A DNA stretch of 64,000 nucleotides from Brachionus koreanus (lineage: Eukaryota > Rotifera > Eurotatoria > Ploima > Brachionidae). Every line of letters starts with the position of its first letter. Position 1 is the first letter of the stretch. Shown here piece after piece: positions 25,271 to 36,192 of the stretch. Both the position numbers and the translations under genes were made by a program. Below the pieces are notes generated by a model. It was not told the DNA's origin. It saw only the letters and a program-made list of their open reading frames with translations, and made no database searches. The stretch is taken from NCBI GenBank assembly GCA_016987375.1, contig PJRA01000048.1, forward strand, positions 2,799,917-2,863,916, given 5' to 3'.

Positions 25271-25883
25271 GTCGAGTTTCTTAAATCAATGTTTTTTTTT
25301 TAAATACAGATAAATCTTTATTTATTTTTTTCAAAAGAAACTTTTTTCATTTAAAAAATTTGAATATTTTTATTTAATAAAGAAAATAAATTTCATTTTA
25401 TTCTATTTGTATATTCATTATTTTTTAAAATATTTCAAAAGAGTTAGATTCAAATAATTCTTAAGTTTAGAAATTGACATGTTGATTCTACATCCACTAG
25501 TGATTATTAGGGTAATCCAGGCATTAACATGCAGAATTTTATTTAATTTTTTCAGTAATTTATAATTATTAGTAGGATCGAAAACTCTCAATTTAAGATT
25601 TAAAAGTTTTTATATTGATGTAGAAATGTTTCTTTTGTAATTTTTTGGCAAAGAAGAATTCTGTTTTAAAATAAATATTAGAAAAAAAAAATTCAAAGAA
25701 ATAATCTTTAAATAACAAAATCAATTTATAATTTCTATTTTATTTGATAGCAGTTCGTTCGATCTAAAATTGAAATAAAAGAGAATATGATTTAATAAAA
25801 AAAAATTTTAATAAATTTAATAGACAAAATTCAATGAACAAAAATGAAAAAAAAAGGCAATTTAAATTATTCTGAAAAAAATA
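25271..25883. other. Convergent intergenic region, no gene seen
   Basis: This 613 bp lies between the 3' ends of the dynein (plus) and COMMD2 (minus). It is AT-rich with several AATAAA strings that could serve as polyadenylation signals for either gene. No coding frame is convincing. Confidence 0.5.
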
Positions 25884-27805
25884 TCAAACAATATTACGGA
25901 ATACTCGTCTACAATGATTGCTCTTTATTTCATTTAGAGCTTCTTCTAAATTGTTAGTTAAATTATTTAAATTAACTATATCAGTTTGTAAAATTTTAAC
26001 TTCTTTCTTATTCTTTGCATCATCGAAATCAAATTTTAGAATAACTTCTGGTTCTAATAATTCTAAAACTGACCTTGTTGCCAGTTTGACATCAAGTCTC
26101 CATTCAAGATTATTATAAGAAAGAGTATTTATTCGCATATTACTCATATAATTTTGCAATAAATGCATATTATTCATCACACTTGCAACGATAACATTTG
26201 CTAATTCATTTTTCAATCCAACAATTATCATTGATTCTTGCAACTCTTTCTCATTAATCTTAAGCAATTAACTGTTTTTATTTTTTTTTCTTAAGAATTA
26301 AATTTAATTAATTTTATTTACGCTTAATCTTGCACCTTCAATTATTATCCATGCAATTAAATCCAACATTTCTTTCAACTGTATCGGTGGAATATTTAAC
26401 TTAGCTTAAGAAAAATAATTAAGATCTAAAAGTTATGCAAAAAATTTACCAGCAGCATTGTTTAAAGTTTTGCTATTAATTTCTTTGTGAATCGATTCGG
26501 TTGAAATTCGACAAAACTCGCCAATAACTAAAAAAGTTTAAAATTATTTAATTTAATTGAAAAAAATTTAATTTAAATAAAATAAGAAAATTTTTAATAA
26601 AACAACGAAATGTATGGTTAATGCATCCTCTCAGTCTAATCTTATTTTTTTATCGTTTTAGAAATTGGTTTAAGATAGACTGATATTGTATATTAAAATA
26701 TTAAAATATAACAAAATAAATTTACAGACCAAAATAGATTACAGTTTTTATTTTTGTTAAGAAAAGCATCGAAATAAAATTTTCAGTAAAAAAAATTGAA
26801 TTAAATTAAACCAAACTATAATTGATCTAAAATTTAATTTTATAAAAAATTTTCCATTTCGTATTCAAATCTTTATTTTATATTCGAAAAAAAATGAAAA
26901 AAAATGATCAATAATATTATTATTATTGATTTTTCAATATTAAAATTACTTTTTTTAAATAAATTATTTATTAATTACTATTATTATCATATTTAAATTT
27001 TGTTTTTTTTTTTAAATATTAAATTGATCTTCCTAACATTTTTATTTTATATTAATTAACTAATGTGTAAAGTCCAGTTTAATTTAGAATCTTGTTGGTG
27101 TATAAATATGTATAAAGATACATAAAAAAATCATTGCAAGTCATTACTGAGTCTTGAATAATTTAAATTTTGTTTTTGACTGATTAAAAATAGCAATTAC
27201 CAACCTTTTGATAAATATTGGAACAAAGTATGATGCTCTTTTTATTTAATTAAAATCATTTTCATCATGTGTCAAAAATACAAAAAATTAGATTAAATAT
27301 TTTATCTGTTCGTTTGATTTTAAAAGGAATTAAATATTTAGTTTTTGGTTAAAAGGTCTAACAAACATGTTGTTGCAATATTTTTTATCAATTTTAATTT
27401 TTCAAAATAGGATTTATTCAAAAAATATTGAATCTAACAATGTCATGTAAAATTTTAAGCAATGTTGCACTGTTATACTCTAAAAAAAAATTTAATTTCT
27501 ATTTTTAAAACAGTTAAGTTTAATTTAATTGATATTTTGTCTTTGATAGATGAAAAAATGATATGTATTAGAAAAAAAGGTTCAATATGAAATGTAAGAT
27601 ATTTTATTATGTTATTTTTGATTTATCTAAAATATCTAAAGAAAAGATTTTTATTCAAATAGTTTAGAATTTCACAAGACCTTTTAATATTTAAAAAGGA
27701 AATTTAATTTTCGATATTTAAAATGTGATCCTTACTTGAATCATCAAAGCTGTTGAGGAAAATAATTGTTTCTTTTTGTATGTCATTAAAGTGAAGTTGA
27801 ACCAT
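25884..27805 (-). CDS. COMMD2: COMM domain-containing protein 2
   Basis: Four exons (27736-27805, 26450-26527, 26322-26404, 25884-26258) join in phase to 201 aa; human COMMD2 has 199. The N-terminal part is the family's helical domain (MVQLHFNDIQKETIIFLNSF and onward). The last exon carries the COMM domain, with NLEWRLDVKLATRSVLELLEP and the diagnostic end KSNHCRRVFRNIV, matching the COMMD2 C-terminus NHCRRVVRNIK. Known: COMMD proteins assemble into the Commander complex with CCDC22/CCDC93 and the retriever subunits, which recycles endosomal membrane cargo. Intron 1 is 1,208 nt, the other two 45 and 63 nt. The start codon is 126 nt after the stop of the poly(A) polymerase gene on the same strand. 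Confidence 0.93.
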
Positions 27806-27931
27806 TTTTTACCTAAATTAATTTTTTAAAAGAGTTAAAATTAAATTAAACCAAACTAATCGATTTTTAAATCGATAGCAAAAATAAATTTGAATTTGAA
27901 AAAAAAATAAAATTTAGCGTATAAATTTTTA

Positions 27932-29686
27932 TTAAGCGTTCATTTCATCGGCCAAACTATTGTTTTCATTTTGTTCCTTGATCGACTTTTCTTTTAGGAA
28001 TTCTAAAAATTTTACTAAATCTACTGAATCATTGGCTTGCATATATTCGTACGATTGATTGCAAAAAAAAGAAAATTTTTTTAATAATCTTCTATTTACA
28101 TTTTTGGATGCATTCATTTCAGGCATAAAAGGATTCAGTATTACCAGTGCTTCAGACTTGAATTGATCTGATTTTATATTCAATTGTCGAGATAATGAAA
28201 TAACATTTGAATCGAAATCAAAATTTGCATAATAATTAAAAAAACCCATCATTAGTTCTTTTAAACTTATTACATTCTTTTCTTTTATAGCTTCTTTTAC
28301 TACTGATAAATTGATATTTTCATTGATCGTATATTTGAGCTCAAAATCTGCCCCTTTGTCTTTAATAAAAGATACTAAATTTTCTAACGGAACAATCAAT
28401 GGTTTGTCCAATCTAAGCAAAAAATTAAAAAGTAAAACTGTCAGTTGAAAGTTTGTTATGTTCGGACTAGGACGAAAAGTGTTTGTAACACCAGTTATTT
28501 TTGCCCAATACTTTAAAAAAAATATTAGGGGAGCTATTCGATTATCCATTTTTGTATAAGTCCAAAACAATTTTGTCATTTGATAAGAAACTTGTATGTT
28601 GCTCATTGATAGATCGCAGTTTAATTTTTTACCAGACGGAAGTTCAAAATCAAATTCAAGTATCGGAACTCTGGCTCCCCTAATCAGCTGTCTAACATTA
28701 AATTTTGGAAGAATATCACACAAAATGAATTTAGACAATTCTAAAAATTTTTTTGCTAGATCTCGTTCTTGTTCATTTTTACTATATTTTGAATAAAATA
28801 TCATTTTGCCATTTAGACGCAAAGAGTTTTTGTCATTAAATTTAATATTGAAAAATGTGTTGTCTAAAGAGAACAATAGGTCTAAATCAGATGTTTTGTG
28901 TCCGAAATTGATAGCCGATGAGCCAAAGGGGAGGCAAAGGCAATTTCGGAATAAACTATAAAAAGATTCTTCGATAATTGAGGCAATAAAAAAACGAATT
29001 CTTATGCCCATTTCGTCCAATTTGAAATTTTCATAAACCATTTTAATCTGTTGGTCGAATGTTTGAGTTGATTTTAGAAATGAGAATTTTTCTTTCAAGT
29101 CAACTTTTGGGTTGTTTATTTGGTCTTTTTCGCTAGATGTAAAATATTCTGTTTTGTATTTAGTTTTTGAAAAATTTTTATTGTATTTTTTTGTTTGACT
29201 ACGATAAACAAAAAGTCTAGTTTTACATGGTAAGTGGTCACTGTTGGAAAAATGAATGCCAAAGTTGTTCAGAATATCATCAATACTTTGTTTTGATGAA
29301 AATTCGACTAAAACTGCTCTTGAATTTGAATTATTAGATTCATTTAGAACGAGAATATTGGAAACATCGGAGTTAATTTTTTTCAAATCTTCTTCTAAAT
29401 TGAACAATTCCGACTCATTTTCAATTTTAAAAAGAACTGAGTTTGAAGCTTGAGATCGTCGAAGCGAAATTTCTTCTTCAAATTTTTCTATTGTCCTATT
29501 CAATGAAGTTTCTGGGCTGATTGAATTTTTATTTGTTGGGTACTCAAATTTTGTAGTGAGTTTTTGTTGACGATAAGATTTTTTATTCGATTTAAATTGA
29601 TAATTCGATAGCGACCTTATCAAATTAGGCTTTAAAAAATTGAAATTTTTATTTAAATATCTGGTAACATTTTTTGCTAGTATCAT
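27932..29686 (-). CDS. MTPAP: Mitochondrial poly(A) polymerase (MTPAP)
   Basis: A single-exon gene of 584 aa; human MTPAP has 582. The N-terminus is basic and lacks acidic residues for about 45 positions (MILAKNVTRYLNKNFNF), as expected for mitochondrial import. An RNA-recognition-like region lies around residues 75-160. The nucleotidyltransferase core has LPFGSSAINFGHKTSDLDLL near residues 253-272, with the DxD pair in DLD. The third catalytic Asp is likely in LNCDLS near 356. The poly(A)-polymerase-associated domain follows (FFLKYWAK, NITNFQLTVLL). Known: adds poly(A) tails to mitochondrial mRNAs. Lack of introns is unusual beside its neighbours, apart from the nested P450. Another noncanonical polymerase is possible, but the transit-like start and length favour MTPAP. 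Confidence 0.88.
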   Translation of the reverse strand: MILAKNVTRYLNKNFNFLKPNLIRSLSNYQFKSNKKSYRQQKLTTKFEYPTNKNSISPETSLNRTIEKFEEEISLRRSQASNSVLFKIENESELFNLEEDLKKINSDVSNILVLNESNNSNSRAVLVEFSSKQSIDDILNNFGIHFSNSDHLPCKTRLFVYRSQTKKYNKNFSKTKYKTEYFTSSEKDQINNPKVDLKEKFSFLKSTQTFDQQIKMVYENFKLDEMGIRIRFFIASIIEESFYSLFRNCLCLPFGSSAINFGHKTSDLDLLFSLDNTFFNIKFNDKNSLRLNGKMIFYSKYSKNEQERDLAKKFLELSKFILCDILPKFNVRQLIRGARVPILEFDFELPSGKKLNCDLSMSNIQVSYQMTKLFWTYTKMDNRIAPLIFFLKYWAKITGVTNTFRPSPNITNFQLTVLLFNFLLRLDKPLIVPLENLVSFIKDKGADFELKYTINENINLSVVKEAIKEKNVISLKELMMGFFNYYANFDFDSNVISLSRQLNIKSDQFKSEALVILNPFMPEMNASKNVNRRLLKKFSFFCNQSYEYMQANDSVDLVKFLEFLKEKSIKEQNENNSLADEMNA

Positions 29687-29800
29687 TTCTTTCTTAAATA
29701 ATCAATTATTTTCTTATCTAAATAAAAAATTTTAAATTTAAAATGTAGAATTTGTCATGTGTTTGTGCGTTCATATGATTGTTTTTATTTTAGAATTTTA

Positions 29801-30172
29801 CTATTTTAATTCTCCTAGACCAAAATCAAACTTAACTTTTTGTTTATTTTGATTTAGATTAGCTTTTTTAATTGTAAAAAAATTATTAAAAAAAAGTTGG
29901 GTCTTATCCAATATGTGATAACTTGTGCTTAATCCAAAAAGATCAGAAATGCTCTTAATCTTACTGCAAAAATTAGGAACAGTAATGAATTTGAAACAAA
30001 GTAAAAGAACTACAAATGTCAAGAATGGCTTTGTTTTATGGTGATGTAGTTCTTGTGGTACTTTTCGTTTCAACTTTTGAGGACTGAACATAAAAATAAA
30101 ATCATTGATCTCAAAATTTTTTATCCTAATTTTAATTATTATGTTTCTGACCACAAATAGTGTGATCATCAA
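29801..30172 (-). CDS. Small ORF with one hydrophobic segment, uncertain
   Basis: A 123-codon frame. An internal ATG at about 30090 would give a 96 aa product beginning MFSPQKLKRKVPQELHHH. That form has a basic N-terminus, one likely membrane segment (FLTFVVLLLCFKFITV) and a Lys/Asn-rich tail. I do not recognise it. Residue use is less T-tract-like than in random frames of this region, which is the only argument for it being real. It lies just upstream of MTPAP on the same strand. It may be a chance frame. Confidence 0.25.
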   Translation of the reverse strand: MMITLFVVRNIIIKIRIKNFEINDFIFMFSPQKLKRKVPQELHHHKTKPFLTFVVLLLCFKFITVPNFCSKIKSISDLFGLSTSYHILDKTQLFFNNFFTIKKANLNQNKQKVKFDFGLGELK

Positions 30173-30807
30173 TTTGTTGATCAGTTATAATATCATATAG
30201 TTATGGAATACGAGTGGTTTTCGTGTGCCAGTTAAAAACATCAACACACGATTCAAACTTAAACATTTGAATTAGGTGGCAACGTATTAGATCGATATAG
30301 ATCTGGTTTAGTGTATGGACTCCAAAGTGATTCCTCTAGATCCAGTTTAAATTGATATTGGAAGCTTTAAAAGCAATAAATTTTTTGTAAAGCTAAATTT
30401 TAGGCTTTCTAGCGTTTTTTTTTCTATGATTATAGAAATAATTTTTTGTTTTTTTTTTTAATTTCAATTCTTTTTTTTTTATTTCCTCTGGCTATATTAG
30501 AATAGAAAATGATAATTTAATTTTTGTTAAATTATTGTTTGCAAATCAGCAATTTCAAGCCGATCTCAAAAAATATAAACAAAATATGAATCAAAAAAAA
30601 ATTTTCTTTAAAAATTTTAATTTATTTTAACTAATTAAAGATTCAAATAGTGAGCTTGCGCCTGTAAAACTTGGTAGATTATTTAATCTTTAAAACTATT
30701 TTATCAGATTTTTCAATCAAAAATTCTTCCCTTTCTATTGATTGTGTTGATTCCTGATCTTCATTTGAGTGGTCTTCATCATTTTTGATGTCATAATTAA
30801 GAATCCA
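30173..30807. other. Intergenic stretch, no clear gene
   Basis: AT-rich except for a slightly GC-richer segment at about 30210-30360 that matches nothing I recognise. The right part (about 30640-30807) continues the decayed minus-strand ORF described next. Confidence 0.4.
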
Positions 30808-31150
30808 TTAACTCTTCTGTGCCCATTTCTTCATATTTGTCTCCAATTCTAGATGAAATATTTGGAAAGAAAATATTATTTTCGATATTTTGAGTCTCAT
30901 TGAATAAGAAAAAGTTAGTCTCAAGTGTATAGTACAGATAATGTCCCCGACAAATATTTTTTTTCCAAAAAACTTGGTCAAGGCCTCTGCCAATTCAAGA
31001 TTCGAAATTTCTTTAATCTTGTTTTTTCCTAGTTTATCACCTCTTTTTACACAACCGTTAGCTATGGGACAAAACCGCTCTCTTAATTTTTCAAGAGGCA
31101 TTGCAAATTTTTTCTTGTCTAACTTAGTTTCAAATTTTTCGAATATTTAA
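30808..31150 (-). pseudogene. Decayed ORF with CPIANGC-type motif, probably repeat-derived
   Basis: The minus-strand frame reads FCPIANGCVKRGDKLGKNK and then SNLELAEALTKFFGKK, VGDIIC. After that the coding-like signal jumps frame (LETNFFLFNETQNIE, then GDKYEEMGTEEL) and jumps again into an acidic stretch. Two apparent frameshifts and stops suggest a broken gene. The Cys spacing and basic patch look like a small metal- or nucleic-acid-binding module, but I cannot name the family. It ends next to an assembly gap, so sequencing error is an alternative cause of the breaks. Confidence 0.35.
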
Positions 31151-31167
31151 AATTTGCGTAAAAAAAT

Positions 31168-31184
31168 NNNNNNNNNNNNNNNNN
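31168..31184. other. Assembly gap (17 N)
   Basis: Seventeen undetermined bases. The true distance across this point is unknown, and frames reading through it are not meaningful. Confidence 1.
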
Positions 31185-31551
31185 GCAATTTTTTTTTCAA
31201 AATCAAATATTCTCGGAAAAAGCCAATAAAAAATACTACAAAATGGTTTTTTAATTTTTTATTAAATTATTTTTGTCGTCAAAATTATAGGCCAAGTCTC
31301 AATGGAGATCCGGCACCGTCCTTTTATTTACAGTTAATGTATAGATTTAAATTTAATGTTTCTGTTTTAAATTTCTCTTAAATTAGTTGAATACTTAACT
31401 AAAAGATTATGAATACATACATTTGATATCAATGTGAATATTTCATAATAATTAGTAATTATAAATTTTTAATATAAAATTTGCATTTTTATTCAAAATT
31501 AAAATTTAGCTTTTTTGTAAAAAAGAATATTTTTAAAAAAAATTCGAAAAA
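31185..31551. other. 5' flank of DIS3L2
   Basis: An AT-rich flank of 367 bp between the assembly gap and the DIS3L2 start codon. No separate gene is seen. The promoter and 5' untranslated region of DIS3L2 should be here. Confidence 0.4.
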
Positions 31552-34500
31552 ATGGAAAATAATTTAAAAGCCATCGACAACGCAATTATTGAAGCAGGAG
31601 CATCCAGTTATGTTATTGAGCAAAAAATGAGTTCAATAAAACTTGAGAGCGAGAGTAGTTACGTCAAAATTTACCAAAAAGATCGAATTGAAAAAAAAAT
31701 AAAACCAATTAAAATTTCGCTTCCACCTCCAAATTTTGTGAGTCTAAGTCAAGCACCATACAAAACATCATTCAAAAAAATTATAAACACATATCCTACT
31801 GAACAAACTTCATTTATTTTAAATAAATCAGGGAAATTTAGTCCAAAAAATCAAGAGCAAAATGGGGAAAAATTTTTCAAGCGAAATTTCAAATTTGACA
31901 AAAACTCAGAAAGCAATGAAATGAAAACAAGCCCCAAAAAAAATCAAATTAAAAAATCAGCCTCTGCGATGCCTTCGATGAACAGTTATCAAATTGTTTA
32001 TGACCAATATTGGGACTCTAATTCAATTAGTCAAGGACTGGGAAATGGAATCTTACTACAGGGAAAATTGAGAATTAATCCTCGTAGCTACGAAGATGCA
32101 TTTTTGACCGATCCGGTAATTTAAAAAATAAATCTAAATTTTAAAATATTTTTTAATTTTCAACTTATCGTTTAGAATGGAGGCTCGGATATTTACATTA
32201 ATGGATTAAAAGATAGAAATCGAGCTCTTAACAATGACATTGTTGCAGTCAAGTTAAAAGAAAAATATTTTTGGAAAATTACCGATACATTTAAGAATAA
32301 AATTGAGGAAATAATTGCCAAATTTCAGCAAGAAGCAAATTTAACTGGAAATTTGGACAATTTGATAAAAAAAAATGAAGAATCAAAAAATTCTAAAAAT
32401 CAAAATGAAAAAAAAGATTTAATAGATCTTGCTCCATTATGCTTTTCACGCAAAGATTTGTTAGATCAAATACCAAATCAATGGTTGCAGCGAACCGGAT
32501 TTGTTGTTGGAATCATTGAAAAAAAAAACAATCGCTGGGCAGTTGGACACCTCAAATTGTTCCAAGATAAAAACAAAGAATTTGCTTTGTTTTCGCCAAA
32601 TGATTCCAGAATTCCACGAATGAAAATCAGATTAGAAGAATGTCCTTCGGATTTTTTCCAAAATCCTCAAATATATACAAATACTTTGTTTATGGCTCAA
32701 ATATTGGATATACCATCAAATTCAAAATATGCTATCGGTGAATTAAAACGATCAATTGGTCAAGATGGAAACATTGAGGCTGAAACCGAAGCAATCCTAA
32801 TGGAAAATGGAATCGATTATTCTGAATTCAGTGACGACGTTATTCAATCTTTGCCCATAACACCCTGGTCTATTCCACAAGAAGAATACGAAAACAGAAA
32901 AGATCTGAGAAAATTATGCATTTTCACTATAGATCCAGCTACTGCTAGAGATTTAGATGACGCATTGCATTGTGTACAGTTGGAAGATGATCTTTTTGAA
33001 GTTGGAGTTCACATAGCTGATGTGAGTCATTTTGTCACCGAAGATAGCCCTATCGATAAATGTGCTTGCGATAGAGCCACTAGTGTTTATTTGGTACAAA
33101 AGGTTATTCCTATGCTTCCGCGTCTTTTATGTGAACAATTGTGCAGCTTAAATCCAAATACTGATCGACTGACTTTTTCAGTAATTTGGAAAATAAAGTC
33201 TAATGGCGACATTGTTAGTGAGTGGTTTGGCAAAACAATAATTAATTCTGTTGTTAAGCTTAGCTATGATCATGCTCAAAAAGTAATAGAAAATGCAGAA
33301 AAGGATTTTGATCTGGCTGAATTTCCATCGATCAGAAAGGATTTCAATTTGAACCAAATCAAAACTTCTATTCTAAACCTTCAAAGTGTAAGTTAAAATT
33401 TTAGCATGCTTTTTCCTTTTGTGATTTATGGATAATTGATTAATTTATATTTTTTAAATTATAGTATTCAATTGAGATATTTTAAGTTATTATTTTAGTC
33501 TTAAGTTTTTTAATAATTTGTTTTTTCGGAGAAAAAATTTGATTATAAAATTTAAATAGGAAAATTCAGGAAATCTTTAAATAAATTAAATGGTTAGGTT
33601 GATCTCAAAGGATAAGGATCAAAAGGACATAAAAATTGTAAATCAAGCATAAACATAATTTTATTTTTAAACTGTTAATTAACACATAAATTTGTTTTTA
33701 CATAAAAGCTAAAAAAACATAAACATTTTCTTAAAACAAAGATCAAATTTGAAACTTTAAAAGGAAGTTGAAAGCGTCTTCTTTTTCAAATATATAGCAT
33801 TCTTTTTTATTTCAACAACAAAACGGATATAGAACTCGTATTATATGATTATCGAATTTTGTTCAAATATAGAACACTTGTTTAAAATACCATGAGTAGA
33901 TGTCGCTTTTAGATACTGCTTGAAAAAATATTCAAGTTACATCACAAGTTAACTTTGGTCATAAAAATCCATTTGATTTTTTGTCTCATCAAAAAAATTT
34001 CGTTTTTTATTTTGTTACAATTTTTCACTTATTTTGTTTACGAAACTATATTTTTATGTTTTAAAAATAGTTAAAAAAAAATAAATAATTAGCTTTGTTT
34101 TAGTAGTAAAGTAAAATTTTTGATCAAATTTCATTTTTCAAAAATGATCAAAACATTTTAAATGCGAAAGATTTTTGAATTGTTGAAAAAGGAATGTAAT
34201 CTCTAAAAAAGCATTGATTTTTAAGTGCGCGTTTAAAATGTTTTGATCATTTTTGAAAAATGAAATTTGATCAAAATTTTACTTAGCCGTTTTAGTTCAC
34301 TTTTATTAACAAGTCAAAATTTAAAATTTTAATCTTTTTTTTTTAGATTTACATTTTTATGCTTTTTATCCGATTATCCAATTTCAGAAATTTAACTTTT
34401 GAAATTAAAAAATATTCAAAGATTGAAAATTACAAATATCTTTAGAAATTTTTTGATACCCAATCATTCAGCAACCAATATTTTACACTTTATCTCTAAA

Positions 34501-36192
34501 TAATCTTATAAAAATTTTTTTTATTTCTACGATTTCTAAAAAATACTGAGTCAAATCAATGTGTTCTTTTTTGATCTTTTTGATTTTATCTATCATTTCA
34601 TTATTAATAGTTTTAAAATGGTTAAAACAATATAAATATTGTAGATTTAAATAGCATAAATTTATATGAGCAAATAGGTTGAATAAATAAATTCGTCGTT
34701 AAAAAAACGAAAATTTACTTTGTCAAATTTAATTACTTTTATAATTATTTTATCTAATTTTGAAATTTTTTATTTTTTTTTGAAAATTTTGACCTATGAG
34801 GTCTATACAAGTTTTTTATTGTCAATAATAATAATAATAATAATAAAATTTATTAAGATATTATAAATATTTTTGAGTTTATTTTTATTCACGAATATTT
34901 ATTTTGAGACAGAAAATTAAGGTTTAAAAATTCTGAATTTATATTCGTCAAATATTTTTATATTTTCACTTATATAGACACGTTTTTCAAAATTTTCCTT
35001 TTTTTATTTTCTACTATTTTTAGATTGCCAAAAATTTGAGACAAAAACGCTTCAATAAAGGATGCTTGGTATTAAATCAAGTCAAATTGAATTATGTTCT
35101 AAACAAAGATTCAGGCCTTCCTTTCGGATATTCCGTATATCAACAAAAAGATAGCAATCGTTTAGTAGAGGAATTTATGCTGCTCGCAAATATCGCAGTA
35201 GCTCATCATATTTATGAGAAATTTCCACTTAAAGCAATTCTTCGACGCCATCCAACACCAAATTCAAAGCAATTAAGCGATTTAGGCGAAACAATCAGAT
35301 CAAACGGATTTGAATGTGATGTCAGCTCTTCAAATACAATTCAAAAGTTTTTAGAGGTGATACAACAAGAAAGTACCCTTTCTTCGTTAACTTTGACTTG
35401 TTTGCTGACCAAAACCATGCAACTAGCCCAATACTTTTGCTCAGGAAGTAACATATCAAAGGAAGACTTTTATCATTATGGCCTTGCTGTTCCACTTTAC
35501 ACTCATTTTACTTCTCCGATTCGACGTTATCCAGATATTTTGGTTCACCGTCTTCTTGCCGCTTCACTTGGCTATTGTTCTGAGACCAAACGAGATACGA
35601 CTTCGCTTCAAGTCATCGCAGAAAATTGTAATGACAAAAAATACAGTGCTAGAATATGCTCAGAAAAAAGTTCTGAAATGTTCTTTGCTCTTTTTGTCAA
35701 CGAATGTGGACCTTTGGAAGAAATTGCATGTGTAACCCAAATTAAAGATCATTCATTTGATGTTTTGATAGTTAATCTTGGTATATCAAAGAGAATCTAC
35801 ACTGACAAATTAGACATTTTACAAGAAAGTGTTAATTACAATAATAACAATTTGAAGCCAGAAATTTCTTTTAAATGGAAGATAAGTGAAAAGCATAAAG
35901 AAGAAGTGGTCCAAAAGCTGGAACTGTTTAGTTCAGTTAATGTTTTGCTAACAAAGCACGAGTCAGATCCACTTAAATTTAATGTATTTTTTTATTAATA
36001 ATAAGTTATTTGTTAATTAAAAGTAAAAAATTATTCTAGATTACTTTAAAACATCCAAATGAAAAACTGATGAATTCAAAGATATCAAAAGAAATATTAG
36101 AACAAAAGGAAATGGTTGATTATCAAATCGATGACGAAACAACAAATGTATTCGTTCAAAGAATTGATACTGATCCGTATCTATGTGATTAA
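31552..36192 (+). CDS. DIS3L2: DIS3-like 3'-5' exoribonuclease 2
   Basis: Four exons (31552-32115, 32176-33387, 35024-35983, 36040-36192) give 962 aa; human DIS3L2 has 885. The first about 140 residues are a poorly conserved Lys/Ser-rich extension. The cold-shock-type region then starts (YDQYWDSNSISQGLGNGILL, LRINPRSYEDAF). The RNB nuclease domain carries the catalytic acidic motif DPATARDLDDALH near residue 441. Further RNB blocks follow: VGVHIADVSHFV, then EEFMLLANIAVAHHI and HFTSPIRRYPDILVHRLLAA in exon 3. There is no PIN domain, which fits DIS3L2 and not DIS3. Known: a cytoplasmic exosome-independent nuclease that degrades 3'-uridylated RNAs. Intron 2 (1,636 nt) carries a foldback element and a LINE-tail copy; the other introns are 60 and 56 nt. 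Confidence 0.95.
34109..34284. mobile_element. Foldback (hairpin) element in DIS3L2 intron 2
   Basis: Arms of 57-58 bp (34109-34166 and 34228-34284) are reverse complements apart from one substitution and one single-base indel, with a 61 bp loop. Shared core: ATGATCAAAACATTTTAAA. Long near-perfect arms indicate a recent MITE or foldback insertion. Non-coding. Confidence 0.65.
34650..34847 (+). repeat. LINE 3' tail copy ending in (AAT)n, in DIS3L2 intron 2
   Basis: This segment is homologous, in opposite orientation, to 63001-63194. Shared strings include ATTCGTCGTTAAAAAAA, TCAAATTTAATTACTTTTAT and GAGGTCTATACAAG. Both copies end in TCAATAA followed by an AAT microsatellite. The copy at 63 kb directly follows reverse-transcriptase coding sequence in the same sense, so this one is best read as a 5'-truncated LINE insertion. 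Confidence 0.65.
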
